DNA of 64,000 nucleotides. It comes from Neoaquamicrobium sediminum (lineage in GTDB: Bacteria; Pseudomonadota; Alphaproteobacteria; Rhizobiales; Rhizobiaceae). The DNA lies in assembly GCF_013240295.1 (NCBI RefSeq), contig NZ_JABETK010000002.1, positions 2,160,990 to 2,224,989 of the forward strand, given 5' to 3'. The stretch's first letter is position 1. Each line of letters begins with the position of its first letter. Of this stretch, positions 1 to 8,712 are shown in pieces. The notes below the pieces were generated by a model. The model saw only the letters and a list, made by a program, of their open reading frames with translations. It was not told the origin of the DNA and did not search any database. A program made the position numbers and the translations under genes.

Positions 1-193
1 CAGCCTCGGACCGTGTATCACTAGCGAAATGACACGGCCACTCTTGCGCTGTTTGCGACGGTGCGTGCCGTAATGCGTCGACCGTGACGACCCATCGCAA
101 CCCCTGTCCGATTTCGGGTGGCTGGCCCACACCCGCAGATGCGATCACCCCACCGTCCGGCCGGGCATAACTGCAACAACAAGGACAGGAATC

Positions 194-952
194 ATGTTTT
201 CACTGAACCGAAAGGTGGCGATCGTCACCGGCGCAAGTTCGGGTATCGGCCGGGCGACCGCGCTGCTCTTCGCGCGCCAGGGTGCCAGGCTTGTGCTGGC
301 GGCACGGCGCGAGCACGAGCTGGAGCGCGTACAATCGGAAATCGGGGCGGATGGCGGCGAAGCAGCGATCCTTGCCGGCGATGTCGCAGACGAAGCCTAT
401 GCCGCCGCATTGGTTGATCTGGCCATGTCGCGTTTCGGCAGCCTCGACATCGCTTTCAACAATGCCGGCGCTACAGGCGAAATGGGTGAATCGCACACGG
501 TTTCACTAGACGGCTGGAACCGAACCATCGAGACGAACCTGACCGGGGCGTTTCTCGGTGCAAAGCACCAGATTCCGGCGATGCTGGAGGATGGCGCCGG
601 CTCGATCATCTTCACCTCCACCTTCGTCGGTTACACGGTGGGCATGCCCGGCATGGCCGCCTATGCATCGGCAAAGGCTGGCGTGATCGGTCTGACGCAG
701 GTTCTGGCCGCCGAATACGGACCGAGGGGCATCAGGATCAACGCACTCCTTCCCGGCGGCACCGATACGCCTGCCGCCACATTCAAGACGCCGGAAGAAC
801 GTTCCTTCGTTGAAGGCCTTCACGCCCTGAAACGCGTTGCCGGGCCGGAGGAGATCGCGGCGACCGCGCTCTATCTGGCAGCCGACGAATCCAGCTTCAC
901 CACCGGAACGGCGCTTCTTGCGGACGGCGGCGTTTCGATCAACCGGGTGTGA
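194..952 (+). CDS. SDR family NAD(P)-dependent oxidoreductase
   Basis: A 252-residue classical short-chain dehydrogenase, the usual length for the family. Visible motifs are the Rossmann TGASSGIG (residues 12-19), NNAG (89-92), and the catalytic set Ser142, Tyr157 and Lys161 in YASAK. The C-terminal GTALLADGGVS segment is the usual end of this fold. It should oxidise or reduce an alcohol/ketone pair in the cytoplasm with NAD(H) or NADP(H). The substrate cannot be read from sequence; an acidic residue after strand 2 is absent and Arg38-Arg39 are present, which favours NADP(H). The ATG start follows an AAGGACAGGAA-type ribosome site. It stands alone ahead of rpsU, with no operon partner. Confidence 0.9.
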   Translation: MFSLNRKVAIVTGASSGIGRATALLFARQGARLVLAARREHELERVQSEIGADGGEAAILAGDVADEAYAAALVDLAMSRFGSLDIAFNNAGATGEMGESHTVSLDGWNRTIETNLTGAFLGAKHQIPAMLEDGAGSIIFTSTFVGYTVGMPGMAAYASAKAGVIGLTQVLAAEYGPRGIRINALLPGGTDTPAATFKTPEERSFVEGLHALKRVAGPEEIAATALYLAADESSFTTGTALLADGGVSINRV

Positions 953-1135
953 TTGAAAAGTGGTGTCCGGCCCGGTGAAGACAGAGAACCGCGCCGGGCA
1001 TCGCTTTCCGCTCGACAAGCCTTTTGCGTTCTGCTAAGAGCCGCCGCAATTCGTGGTGTATCCGCCGCGGGGGCGCATGGGTATTGCGTCCGGAATTTTT
1101 TGACAACGCACATCAACCGGAAGACAGGAACGCAC

Positions 1136-1369
1136 GTGCAGGTACTCGTCCGCGACAACAATGTTGACCAGGCGCTCCGCGCTCTCAAGAAGAAGATGCA
1201 GCGCGAAGGTATCTTCCGCGAAATGAAGATGCGCGGACATTACGAGAAGCCGTCCGAGAAGCGCGCCCGCGAAAAGGCCGAAGCCGTTCGCCGCGCCCGC
1301 AAGCTGGCTCGCAAGCGCGCACAGCGTGAAGGTCTCGTTGCTGGCGGCCGTTCGGCTCCTGCACGCTGA
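1136..1369 (+). CDS. rpsU: 30S ribosomal protein S21
   Basis: A 77-residue, very basic protein matching bS21: it begins VQVLVRDNNVDQAL and carries the KKMQREGIFREMK core followed by the Arg/Lys-rich KRAREKAEAVRRARK tail. S21 binds the small ribosomal subunit near the platform and helps mRNA engagement. The GTG start at 1136 is chosen because family members begin exactly here (MQVLVRDNN) and AGGAA lies 5 bases upstream; the reading frame stays open further upstream, but that part has no family resemblance. The short extra C-terminal tail (VAGGRSAPAR) is typical of alphaproteobacterial S21. It is followed by a strong intrinsic terminator and is probably monocistronic. Confidence 0.95.
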   Translation: MQVLVRDNNVDQALRALKKKMQREGIFREMKMRGHYEKPSEKRAREKAEAVRRARKLARKRAQREGLVAGGRSAPAR

Positions 1370-1407
1370 TCACGCCAAGTTTTCGTCCTTTTCCGGCGAT
1401 ACCGACT

Positions 1408-1441
1408 AAGGTGGCGCGATGAGAATCGTCGCCACCTTTTT
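1408..1441 (+). terminator. Rho-independent terminator after rpsU
   Basis: Stem AAGGTGGCG (1408-1416) pairs with CGCCACCTT (1430-1438), with a 13-base loop and a short T run. It lies 38 bases after the rpsU stop and separates rpsU from the TPR lipoprotein gene. Confidence 0.85.
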
Positions 1442-1522
1442 GATTCCAGCCCGCAGCCATTGCGCGGAACGTCTTCGTCCCCGGCACGTTCCGGTGGGGC
1501 GATGAAGCAGGGGGAGCCCAAG

Positions 1523-2374
1523 ATGACAGAAGCTGCAACCTTTCGCGGTCCCGAGGTCAAGCTGACGGTCGCCGCTCTGGTTATGGCCGCCGCACTGTCC
1601 CTTGCCGGATGCCAGACCTCGACAGGCCCGCTCGTAGAGGTCTCCGAGGCCGAAGCAGCCCAGGCGTCTACGGAGAATATCTCTTCCCTCTCCGCCGTCA
1701 TCCAGCGCAGCCCGAACGATCCGGAAGGCTACAATGTGCGCGGCTCGGCCTACGGGCGCGGCGGACGTTATCAGGACGCGCTGAAGGATTTCGAGACAGC
1801 GGTCCGTCTCAATCCCAACTTCTACCAGGCCTATTCCAATCGCGCACTGATCTATCGATATATGGGCGACCAGCAGGCTGCGCTGCAGGACTACAACCGG
1901 GCACTGCAGATCAACCCAAACTACGATGCTGCCTATATCGGCCGCGGCAACCTCTACCGCCTTGCCGGGCGCGGCAACGAGGCCTTCCAGGACTTCGAGC
2001 GCGCCATTCAGCTCGACACCACCGACCCGCGCGCCTACCACAATCGCGGGCTTCTCTATCAGGCGCGCGGCCAGCACGACTTCGCGATCGAGGATTTCGC
2101 CAAGGCCATCTCGCTGGCGCCCAACGCCGCCGAACCTTACAACGGCCGTGGCCTGTCCTATCTGGCTCGCAACGACGAAGACAACGCGCTCGCGGATTTC
2201 AACACGGCGATCCGTCTCGACAAGACCAACGCCGAGGCCTGGGCCTATCAGGGACTGATCCTCGAACGGCGGGGCGACAACACGCGGGCCGCGCGATCCT
2301 ATGGCGAGGCAGCGCGGCTGGATCCCAATCTCAAGGCGGCCAAGGACGGCCTCGCCCGCACCAAGGGCGCCTGA
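1523..2374 (+). CDS. TPR-repeat lipoprotein
   Basis: A 283-residue protein with an N-terminal hydrophobic segment ending in the lipobox LAGC (Cys30), so it should be lipid-anchored to the envelope. Residues about 66-270 are six tandem tetratricopeptide repeats, seen as repeated AY-N-RG-Y---G--- -A--D---A--L-P units. TPR lipoproteins of this kind (NlpI-like) act as scaffolds for envelope enzymes; the partner here is unknown. Start choice: the ATG at 1523 has GGGGGAG 7 bases upstream and leaves a normal signal peptide. An in-frame ATG at 1502 and codons further upstream would add residues with no signal-peptide character. No operon partner is evident. Confidence 0.85.
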   Translation: MTEAATFRGPEVKLTVAALVMAAALSLAGCQTSTGPLVEVSEAEAAQASTENISSLSAVIQRSPNDPEGYNVRGSAYGRGGRYQDALKDFETAVRLNPNFYQAYSNRALIYRYMGDQQAALQDYNRALQINPNYDAAYIGRGNLYRLAGRGNEAFQDFERAIQLDTTDPRAYHNRGLLYQARGQHDFAIEDFAKAISLAPNAAEPYNGRGLSYLARNDEDNALADFNTAIRLDKTNAEAWAYQGLILERRGDNTRAARSYGEAARLDPNLKAAKDGLARTKGA

Positions 2375-2487
2375 GCGACTTCTTCGCAACAAGCCACGTA
2401 CGCGGGCGAGGATGCGAATTGTCGGCCGCAAGGTAGACCGCGTCTGGATCGCTGGCGCATGGTGCGCTTCGTCAACGAGGCTTGCCA

Positions 2488-3075
2488 ATGAACTGCCTGA
2501 TCGTCCGCGCTCATCCGCTTGAGGAAAATCTCACCCGCCGGTTCTCCGATTTCGCGTCGAACAGGCTGGAAGCAGCCGGGCACGAGGTCTCGCTTGTCGA
2601 CCTTTACGCCGAGGATTTCGATCCGCGCCTGACGGCCGCCGAGCGTGCCTCATATTATGCCGACCGGTATGATCGGTCAGGCATGGAGCGCCATATCGCG
2701 GCACTCGGCGCAGCCGAAATGCTGGTGCTCGCCTTTCCGACCTGGTGGTTCGGACCACCGGCGATCATGAAGGGCTGGCTCGACCGTGTCATGGCGCCAG
2801 GTATCGCCTTTGACCATGGTCGCGATTTCGGGCCGATCGTGCCGAAGCTTCCCGGCCTCAAACAGGTGATCGCCATCACCACGCTCGGCTCGCCATGGTG
2901 GGTCGACCGGTTGGTGTTGCGGCGACCGGTGCGCCGTGTCCTCAAGACTGCCGTCTTCGGCGGCTGCGCACCCAATGCACGCTTCACCTATCTGCCTTTC
3001 TATCAGGCCGAGACAGCGACGGACGACAGGATTGCCCGTTTCGAGAAGCGTATCGCCCGAGCGATCGGAAGCTGA
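2488..3075 (+). CDS. NAD(P)H-dependent flavin oxidoreductase, NQO1/KefF-like
   Basis: A 195-residue flavodoxin-fold protein. Diagnostic features are the N-terminal LIVRAHPLEENLTRRF flavin-phosphate segment, FPTWWFGPPAIMKGWLDRV (the WW..PA..KGW.DR signature of the NAD(P)H:quinone oxidoreductase family) and the following APGIAFDH. It should carry FMN or FAD and do two-electron reduction of quinones or other electrophiles in the cytoplasm. The ATG at 2488 is preferred to the TTG two codons earlier because MNCLIVRAHP is the family's usual start. It lies just upstream of the palindromic operator that precedes the SufR-like regulator, and could share a stress role with that operon, but this is inference. 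Confidence 0.85.
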   Translation: MNCLIVRAHPLEENLTRRFSDFASNRLEAAGHEVSLVDLYAEDFDPRLTAAERASYYADRYDRSGMERHIAALGAAEMLVLAFPTWWFGPPAIMKGWLDRVMAPGIAFDHGRDFGPIVPKLPGLKQVIAITTLGSPWWVDRLVLRRPVRRVLKTAVFGGCAPNARFTYLPFYQAETATDDRIARFEKRIARAIGS

Positions 3076-3123
3076 AGCTCCCGGTTTTGGCCCAAGGCTT
3101 GTTTCTAGGCTGGCCGGCACAAT

Positions 3124-3153
3124 CAATATAGAAACCTTTTGGTTTTTATATTG
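3124..3153. promoter_or_regulatory. Palindromic operator upstream of SufR-like regulator
   Basis: Near-perfect inverted repeat: left arm CAATATAGAAACC (3124-3136), spacer TTTT, right arm GGTTTTTATATTG (3141-3153). Twelve of 13 arm positions match. It ends 8 bases before the regulator's ATG at 3162, so a bound dimer would cover the promoter or ribosome site. This placement suggests autoregulation by the adjacent HTH protein. The site is AT-rich in a GC-rich setting, which makes chance pairing unlikely. Confidence 0.75.
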
Positions 3154-3161
3154 AGGTCAGC

Positions 3162-3809
3162 ATGCAGACGCCAGCTACCAGCGCGGATCGGATCCTGCGC
3201 TTCCTCAAGTTCCGGGGACCGCAGACCGCGGAAACGCTCGCGCGCCATCTCGGCATAACCGTTCCGGGCACCCGCAAACATCTCGGCGCTTTGCTTGATG
3301 AGGGTCTCGTGCAGCATTTCGACGAGGCGGGGTCGGTCGGCCGCCCACGACGTTACTGGCAACTGACCGAGAAGGCGCAGGCCCGCTTTCCAGACGCTCA
3401 CGCAGCGCTGACCGTGGAAATGATCGCCTCGATCCGCGCTGTCTTCGGTAACGACGGTCTCGACCGCCTGATCGGTGAACGTGAGCGCCAGACACTGGCC
3501 CGCTACCGCACCGCGCTTGCCGGGATTGATGAGTTCGCCGCGCGGGTCGAGTGCCTCACCCGGCTTCGCAGCGAGGAAGGCTACATGGCCGAAACCATCA
3601 AGCTCGACGATGGCGCGCTGCTGCTCGTGGAAAATCACTGCCCGATCTGCGCGGCAGCGCGAACCTGCCAGAACTTCTGCCGGTCCGAACTCGATGTCTT
3701 CGCGGCAGCCCTGGGTCCCGACGTGGTGATCGAGCGCGGCGAACACCTGCTTTCCGGCAGTCGCCGGTGCACCTACCGTATCGTACCGGTCAAGGAGTTC
3801 GCGGCATGA
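3162..3809 (+). CDS. SufR-like HTH regulator with cysteine cluster
   Basis: A 215-residue protein with an N-terminal winged helix (residues about 8-70; ILRFLKFRGPQTAETLARHL, then a GRPRRYWQLT wing) and a C-terminal ligand domain holding Cys160, Cys163, Cys169, Cys173 and Cys203. The ENHCPIC...C...C...C-Y arrangement is that of SufR-type DeoR/ArsR-like regulators, which bind a [4Fe-4S] cluster and repress when the cluster is present. The target here is probably not suf genes but its own operon: its stop overlaps the ATG of the MFS transporter (ATGA). Signals that destroy Fe-S clusters (oxidants, metals, redox-active drugs) are therefore candidate inducers, by inference. A strong palindrome lies 8 bases upstream of the start. 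Confidence 0.75.
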   Translation: MQTPATSADRILRFLKFRGPQTAETLARHLGITVPGTRKHLGALLDEGLVQHFDEAGSVGRPRRYWQLTEKAQARFPDAHAALTVEMIASIRAVFGNDGLDRLIGERERQTLARYRTALAGIDEFAARVECLTRLRSEEGYMAETIKLDDGALLLVENHCPICAAARTCQNFCRSELDVFAAALGPDVVIERGEHLLSGSRRCTYRIVPVKEFAA

Positions 3810-5239
3810 GCCATACGCAAGAGCTGCGTCCTGACTGGCGTGACCTGTGGGCGAGCGGTGACCTTGGCCGCTTCTGCTTCATCTCGCTCGGCATCGTCCT
3901 GCATGCCTCCAACGAGACGATGATCGCCACCATCATGCCGAGCATGATCTCCGACATATCCGGTGTCGAACTCGTCGGCTGGTCTCTCTCCATCTACGAG
4001 ATTGGCTCCATCACCGCAGGGGCCGCCGCCGGGCGGCTGGTCAGCTACATGGCGCTGCGCACCAACATGGTCGTCGCCGCCCTGCTTTATGCAGCCGGCG
4101 CCGCGCTCTGCGCCACCGCGCCCGACATGCACTGGTTTCTCGCCGGCCGGTTGCTCGAAGGCTTTGGCGGCGGCGCGCTCGTATCGCTGTCCTATGTGTC
4201 GATCGAGAGGGTGTTCCCGCGCCTGATCTGGCCGCAGCTCTTCGCCATCATCTCGGTTGTCTGGGGCGTGTCGGCCTTCGGCGGCCCCTTGGTCGGCGCG
4301 CTTTTTGCAGAAACCGCCTCGTGGCGCTGGGCGTTCGGCGCGTTTGCCATCGCCGGAGCCGGCATGGCGCTGGTCAGCCTCGGAGTGCTGCGCGGGCCGC
4401 AGGCCACACAGCGCAAGACCAGCCCCGAAGGCGTGCCGCCCTTCCCCTGGTTGCCGCTCCTGGTGATGGCGGCAGCGATCATGGCGATCGCCCTCGCGGG
4501 CGTCCGCAACGACCTCGCCAGCGCCGTCATACTGCTTGCGGTCGGCGCTGTCGGCCTTGCCGCGTTCTTCCTGCTCGACGCCAGGAAACCACGTTCGCGG
4601 CTGTTCCCGACGCGGCCGCTCGACATGCGCACGCAGGTCGGCAACGGCATCGTCATGATGGCGGCATTGTCGGCCGGCACCATAAGCTTCTCGATTTACG
4701 GCCCGCTGATACTCACCAGCCTGCATGGTATATCGATCCTGACCACCGGATACATCATCGCGGCGGAATCGATTGCCTGGTCGGTCATGTCCATCCTCGT
4801 CGCCAAGGCGCAGCCGCAGCACGAGCGCGCGATCATTCTTGCCGGCGCTCTGATGATTTTCGGCGGCATGGCCGGCTTCGTCTTCGCCGTTCCTGGTGGC
4901 TCGATACCGTTGATACTCGCCTGCGCGGTGCTGCAGGGCGGTGGCTTCGGCATTGCCTGGCCGTTCGTCACCCGTCTCATCGTTTCCTCCGCGCGTGAGG
5001 AGGAACGAACCGTCACGTCGTCGGCCGTGCCAACCATGCAGAGGATCGGCTACGCCGCCGGCGCGGCATTGGCCGGCATCGTCGCCAATGCGGCTGGATT
5101 CTCCGAAGGTCTTTCGGGTGAAACAGCGGCAAGCGTGGCCCAATGGCTGTTCCTTGCATTCCTGCCCTTCGGCGTGCTGGGTTCCGTCGCGGCGCTACGG
5201 CTGATGAACGGCGAGCGCAAGCGCACCACGATGGAATAG
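3806..5239 (+). CDS. MFS transporter
   Basis: A 477-residue, strongly hydrophobic protein with many membrane helices, typical of the drug/metabolite efflux branch of the major facilitator superfamily. The N-terminal half has GRLLEGFGGGALVSLSYV, resembling the conserved motif C/helix 4-5 region of DHA-type exporters. The start at 3806 is the ATG that overlaps the regulator's stop (ATGA); the open frame further upstream is only the regulator gene read out of frame. Translational coupling with a redox-sensing type regulator and a downstream LysE exporter suggests an efflux operon. The substrate is unknown. Confidence 0.85.
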   Translation: MSHTQELRPDWRDLWASGDLGRFCFISLGIVLHASNETMIATIMPSMISDISGVELVGWSLSIYEIGSITAGAAAGRLVSYMALRTNMVVAALLYAAGAALCATAPDMHWFLAGRLLEGFGGGALVSLSYVSIERVFPRLIWPQLFAIISVVWGVSAFGGPLVGALFAETASWRWAFGAFAIAGAGMALVSLGVLRGPQATQRKTSPEGVPPFPWLPLLVMAAAIMAIALAGVRNDLASAVILLAVGAVGLAAFFLLDARKPRSRLFPTRPLDMRTQVGNGIVMMAALSAGTISFSIYGPLILTSLHGISILTTGYIIAAESIAWSVMSILVAKAQPQHERAIILAGALMIFGGMAGFVFAVPGGSIPLILACAVLQGGGFGIAWPFVTRLIVSSAREEERTVTSSAVPTMQRIGYAAGAALAGIVANAAGFSEGLSGETAASVAQWLFLAFLPFGVLGSVAALRLMNGERKRTTME

Positions 5240-5241
5240 CC

Positions 5242-5871
5242 ATGCCCGAGACGACAAACCTGATCGCTTTCGCCCTCATCGCGCTCGGCATGGTGCTGAC
5301 GCCCGGCCCCAACATGATCTACCTGATATCCCGGTCTATCAGCCAGGGTGCCGTCGCCGGCCTGATCTCGCTGGGCGGCGTGGCGCTCGGTTTCGTCTTC
5401 TACATGCTCGCCGCCGTCTTCGGCATAACCGCGCTGGTGATGGCGGTGCCCTTTGCCTACGATTTGCTTCGCTTTGCAGGCGCGGCCTATCTGCTGTGGC
5501 TTGCGTGGCAGGCCGTGCGGCCCGGCGGGCGCTCGCCGTTTCAGGTGCGCGAGTTGCCGAAGGACAGCCCGCGCAAGCTGTTCCTGATGGGACTGTTTAC
5601 CAATCTCCTGAACCCCAAGGCGGCCGTGCTTTACATGTCGCTTCTGCCGCAGTTCATCGATCCTGCAGGCAACGTGCTCACGCAGGCCCTCACCCTCGGC
5701 TTCATGCAGATCGCGATCAGCTTCGTGGTCAACGCGATGATCGCCATCGCCGCAGGCGGCATCGCGCTCTTCCTGATGAGGCACCCGTTCTGGCTGGCGC
5801 TCCAGCGCTGGTTCATGGGAACCGTCCTGGCCGGCCTCGCCGTCAGCATGGCTATCGAAGCGCGGCGCTAG
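5242..5871 (+). CDS. LysE family amino-acid exporter
   Basis: A 209-residue membrane protein of the LysE/RhtB family, near the usual length. It has the conserved start LIAFALIALGMVLTPGPNMIYLISRSISQG, whose TPGPN-like motif marks the family, and NLLNPKAAVLY in the middle (NP..NPKA signature). About six hydrophobic segments are visible. Members export amino acids or derivatives such as homoserine lactone and threonine. The ATG is 2 bases after the MFS stop codon, so it is the third gene of the SufR-like/MFS/LysE operon. It converges on the ABC permease gene with only 6 bases between stops and no hairpin. Confidence 0.88.
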   Translation: MPETTNLIAFALIALGMVLTPGPNMIYLISRSISQGAVAGLISLGGVALGFVFYMLAAVFGITALVMAVPFAYDLLRFAGAAYLLWLAWQAVRPGGRSPFQVRELPKDSPRKLFLMGLFTNLLNPKAAVLYMSLLPQFIDPAGNVLTQALTLGFMQIAISFVVNAMIAIAAGGIALFLMRHPFWLALQRWFMGTVLAGLAVSMAIEARR

Positions 5872-5877
5872 AACACC

Positions 5878-6684
5878 CTACGCCGCTTTGCCCGCCCTCG
5901 CCTGCCTGCGCCGCGCGATCTCGTAGGCGACGGCGCCCAGAACCGTGATCGCGATCATGATAAGCGCCAGCGCGTTGACGGCTGGCGTCAGTCCGGTCCG
6001 CACCTTGGTGGCGATGAACACGGTCAGCGGCGTGTCGAACCCGCGCACGAACAGCGTCGTGTTGTAGTTCTCGACCGACTGGAGCACGGCGAGGAAGGCT
6101 GCCGCGATCAGGGCCGGCTTGAGGAACGGCAACAGGATGCGCCGGAACACCATGAATTTCGACGCTCCAAGGCCGAGTGCCGCCTCCTCCTGCGTGCGGT
6201 CGAAGCGTTGCAGCCGCGCGGCGACCATCAGCATGACGTAGCAGATGATGAAGCTCGCCTGCGCGACGACGATGAGGAACAACCCGCCCCCGACGCCAAG
6301 CTGGCGCCACAGGACCAGCGTGGCGATGCCGATGACGACACCGGGCGTGAGCAGTGGCGAGACCATCACGGCGTAGAGGAAACCGCGTGCCCGCGCGTGC
6401 AGGCTGGTCAGCATCAGCGCCGCAGCCGTACCGACCGGCAGCGCGATCAACACAACAAAGAACGCGACCACGATGGACGTCCAGACCGACTGCCACATCG
6501 CGCTGTCGGACCAGAGTTCGGAGAACCATTGCAGGGTTGTACCCTGCCACGGCGTGACCGTCGGAAACCGGCTCGCATTGAAGGTCGCAGCCCCCATGAT
6601 CGCGAGCGGCGCGAACAGATAGACAAAAAACGCGACGAGATAGAAGCCGAACAAGGCGCGCGAGATGCGGTCAGCGGCGCTCAT
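5878..6684 (-). CDS. ABC transporter permease, PotC-type
   Basis: A 268-residue inner-membrane permease with about six helices. The BPD-type coupling loop EEAALGLGASKFMVFRRILLP (EAA...G...F..I.LP) near residues 165-185 contacts the ATPase. Length and order fit the PotC half of a polyamine/spermidine/putrescine-type importer. Its ATG (complement of 6682-6684) overlaps the stop of the upstream permease by 4 bases (ATGA), so it is translationally coupled. It is the last gene of the binding protein/ATPase/permease/permease operon. The exact substrate cannot be assigned. Confidence 0.85.
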   Translation of the reverse strand: MSAADRISRALFGFYLVAFFVYLFAPLAIMGAATFNASRFPTVTPWQGTTLQWFSELWSDSAMWQSVWTSIVVAFFVVLIALPVGTAAALMLTSLHARARGFLYAVMVSPLLTPGVVIGIATLVLWRQLGVGGGLFLIVVAQASFIICYVMLMVAARLQRFDRTQEEAALGLGASKFMVFRRILLPFLKPALIAAAFLAVLQSVENYNTTLFVRGFDTPLTVFIATKVRTGLTPAVNALALIMIAITVLGAVAYEIARRRQARAGKAA

Positions 6685-7562
6685 TTCGCGACGTCCGTCA
6701 GGTTCACGCGCGCCAGCTTCAGCGTCACCAGCACCACCGCCAGGCAAAGCACGAGCAGCACCAGCGCATAGGCGGCACCGCGGTTCCAGTCGCCGCCCTC
6801 GAAGAACCAGTTGTAGATGATTTCGGTGAACCAGCGGCTGCCCGGCGCACCGAGCAGCGCCGGCGCGACATAGGAGCCGGCTGCGAGCATGAAGGTGAAG
6901 ACGCAGCCGGTAGCGATGCCGGCCTTTGCATGCGGCATCACCACGCGCCAGTGAATGCGCCAGGTCGATGCGCCGAGGTCACGCGCCGCCTCGATCTGCG
7001 CCTTTTCAAGGCTTTCGATCGCGTTGTAGATCGGAAACAGCATGAACAGGATATAGGCGTAGATCATGCCCGCCAGCACGCCGCCATTGCCGTAATATCG
7101 CATCGGCTCGTCGATGACGCCGACACCGAGCAGCAGCGCATTGAGCGGCCCGCGGAAGGCGAGCAGGATGTACCAGGCGAGCGTGCGCAGCACCTCGTTG
7201 ATCCAGAACGGGATCGTCAGAGCAAGGAGCGCGATGGCCGTCTGGCTGGGCGTCGCGTGCTGCGCCAGCCAGAAGGCGAGCGGATAGCAGACCACGAATG
7301 TCGCGAACGCCACGAAGGCGCTCGCCCAGATCGTCTTGAAGAAGATCGAGCGGTGGACTGCCTCGTTGGCGAGATAAAGCACGTTGTCGAGCGAATAGAC
7401 GTCGTTCGGTCCGCCGATCTGGGAAGGCGGCAGGTTCGGTCGCAATGCGTAGTCGACCATCATGATGTTGGGCGCGAGCACCATGCCCGCAATCCACAAC
7501 AGCACCAGGGCCAGGAAGGTGGTGGCAAGCCCGCCGCCGAAGCGCTTGTAGAGCTCACCCAT
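6681..7562 (-). CDS. ABC transporter permease, PotB-type
   Basis: A 293-residue permease with six predicted helices and the coupling loop EAARDLGASTWRIHWRVVMPH. It pairs with the downstream PotC-type permease to form the channel of a polyamine-like importer. The start is placed at the ATG at 7562 (MGELYKRFGGG); upstream codons in this frame are antisense or out-of-frame readings of the ATPase gene and contain no membrane segment. The start overlaps the ATPase stop by 8 bases. The long periplasmic loop after helix 1 (SQIGGPNDVYSLDNVLYL) is usual for PotB proteins. Confidence 0.85.
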   Translation of the reverse strand: MGELYKRFGGGLATTFLALVLLWIAGMVLAPNIMMVDYALRPNLPPSQIGGPNDVYSLDNVLYLANEAVHRSIFFKTIWASAFVAFATFVVCYPLAFWLAQHATPSQTAIALLALTIPFWINEVLRTLAWYILLAFRGPLNALLLGVGVIDEPMRYYGNGGVLAGMIYAYILFMLFPIYNAIESLEKAQIEAARDLGASTWRIHWRVVMPHAKAGIATGCVFTFMLAAGSYVAPALLGAPGSRWFTEIIYNWFFEGGDWNRGAAYALVLLVLCLAVVLVTLKLARVNLTDVAK

Positions 7563-8621
7563 CGGCAAGCACCACGGCATGGCGCTGGTCGAACGCGAAG
7601 GAGGCGCGAGAGCCGATGGCAGGCGCGCTCGAAAGATCTGTGCTGGAGATCGAGGCGACGAGTTCCGACCCGTCGTCGAGGCGGCCATGGGCGAGCGCGA
7701 ACGCGCCCTCGAAATCGATCCGCTCCACGGTGGCATTCAACGTGTTGTCGCCGCCCTTGCCTGTCGTGAGCGCCTCCGGCCGCACGTAGAGCCGAGCGGC
7801 ATGTCCCTGCGCTACGTCCGGCCCTGCCCGGCCGCGCATGACGCCGAGCTTCGTTTCGATGGACGCGATACCCGCTTCAATCGCCGCGATCTTGCCGGAA
7901 AAAGCATTGGTTTCGCCGACGAAGGCCGCCACGAACGGCGTCGCCGGGTTGTCGTAGAGTTCGCGCGGCGCGCCCACCTGTTGCAGCACGCCGGCACTCA
8001 TCACCGCGATGCGATCGGACATCGCAAGCGCCTCAGACTGGTCGTGCGTGATGTAGATGAAGGTGACGCCGGTGCGCTTCTGCAACGCGCGCAGCTCGGC
8101 ACGCATGTGCTGGCGCAACTTCAGGTCCAGCGCCGACAGCGGTTCGTCGAGCAGCAGCACCTGCGGTTCGACCGCGAGCGCGCGGGCAATCGCCACGCGC
8201 TGGCGCTGGCCGCCGGAAAGCTCGCCCGGCATGCGGTCGCCGTAGCCTTCCAGCGCGATCAGTGTCAGCAGTTCGTCGGCCCGCTTGCGCCGCTCGGCCT
8301 TTGAGGCCCCCGCGCTTCCAGCCCGAAGGCGATGTTTTCCCAGACCGGCATAAGCGGAAACAGTGCCAGCGACTGAAAGATCATCGCCGTCGGCCGCTGG
8401 TCCGGGCCAAGCCCCGCCATGTCGCGCCCGCCGATGACGATCCGGCCCTCGGTCGGGTTCAGGAAGCCGGCTATCATCCGCAGGATGGTGGTCTTGCCGC
8501 ATCCCGAGGGCCCGAGGATGGAAAAGAACTCGCCACTCTCCACCGTAAACGAGACGCCGCCCACGGCCCGCGTCGTGCCAAAGGTCATGCCGATGTCGTG
8601 AAGTTCAACCGAATGCGACAT
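7555..8621 (-). pseudogene. Polyamine-type ABC transporter ATPase, frameshifted
   Basis: PotA-like ATPase split by a one-base loss. The N-terminal part (from 8621) has Walker A GPSGCGKTT and the Q-loop region. The C-terminal part, in another frame, has the signature LSGGQRQRVAIARAL, Walker B LLLDEPLSALD, H-loop ITHDQSEAL, and a C-terminal TOBE-like regulatory domain. The frames meet at a C5 run on the plus strand (8307-8311); a sixth C restores ENIAFGLEARG-ASKAERRKRADELL and a 355-residue protein of normal PotA length. Both halves are fully conserved, which argues for a sequencing error or a very recent mutation. It lies between binding-protein and permease genes. Confidence 0.85.
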
Positions 8622-8676
8622 GCCGCCCCTTCTTCAATCCGGTATTCCAGCCATGCCGCGCACGGGCGCCGGTGCA

Positions 8677-8704
8677 TCGGGAGCCGCCAGTCGGCGGCTC
8701 CCGA
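8677..8704 (-). other. Intercistronic stem-loop after binding-protein gene
   Basis: Perfect 12-bp inverted repeat TCGGGAGCCGCC / GGCGGCTCCCGA with a 4-base loop, starting 9 bases after the stop of the solute-binding protein gene and before the ATPase start. There is no T run, so it is not a standard terminator. A stem here would protect the binding-protein mRNA from 3' decay and explain higher expression of that gene than of the downstream transport genes, as in other ABC operons (inference). Confidence 0.6.
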
Positions 8705-8712
8705 ATAATGGA

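Noticed and set aside
1095..1135. TTGACA just upstream of rpsU
   Set aside because: It is too close to the start codon, with no -10 element at suitable spacing.
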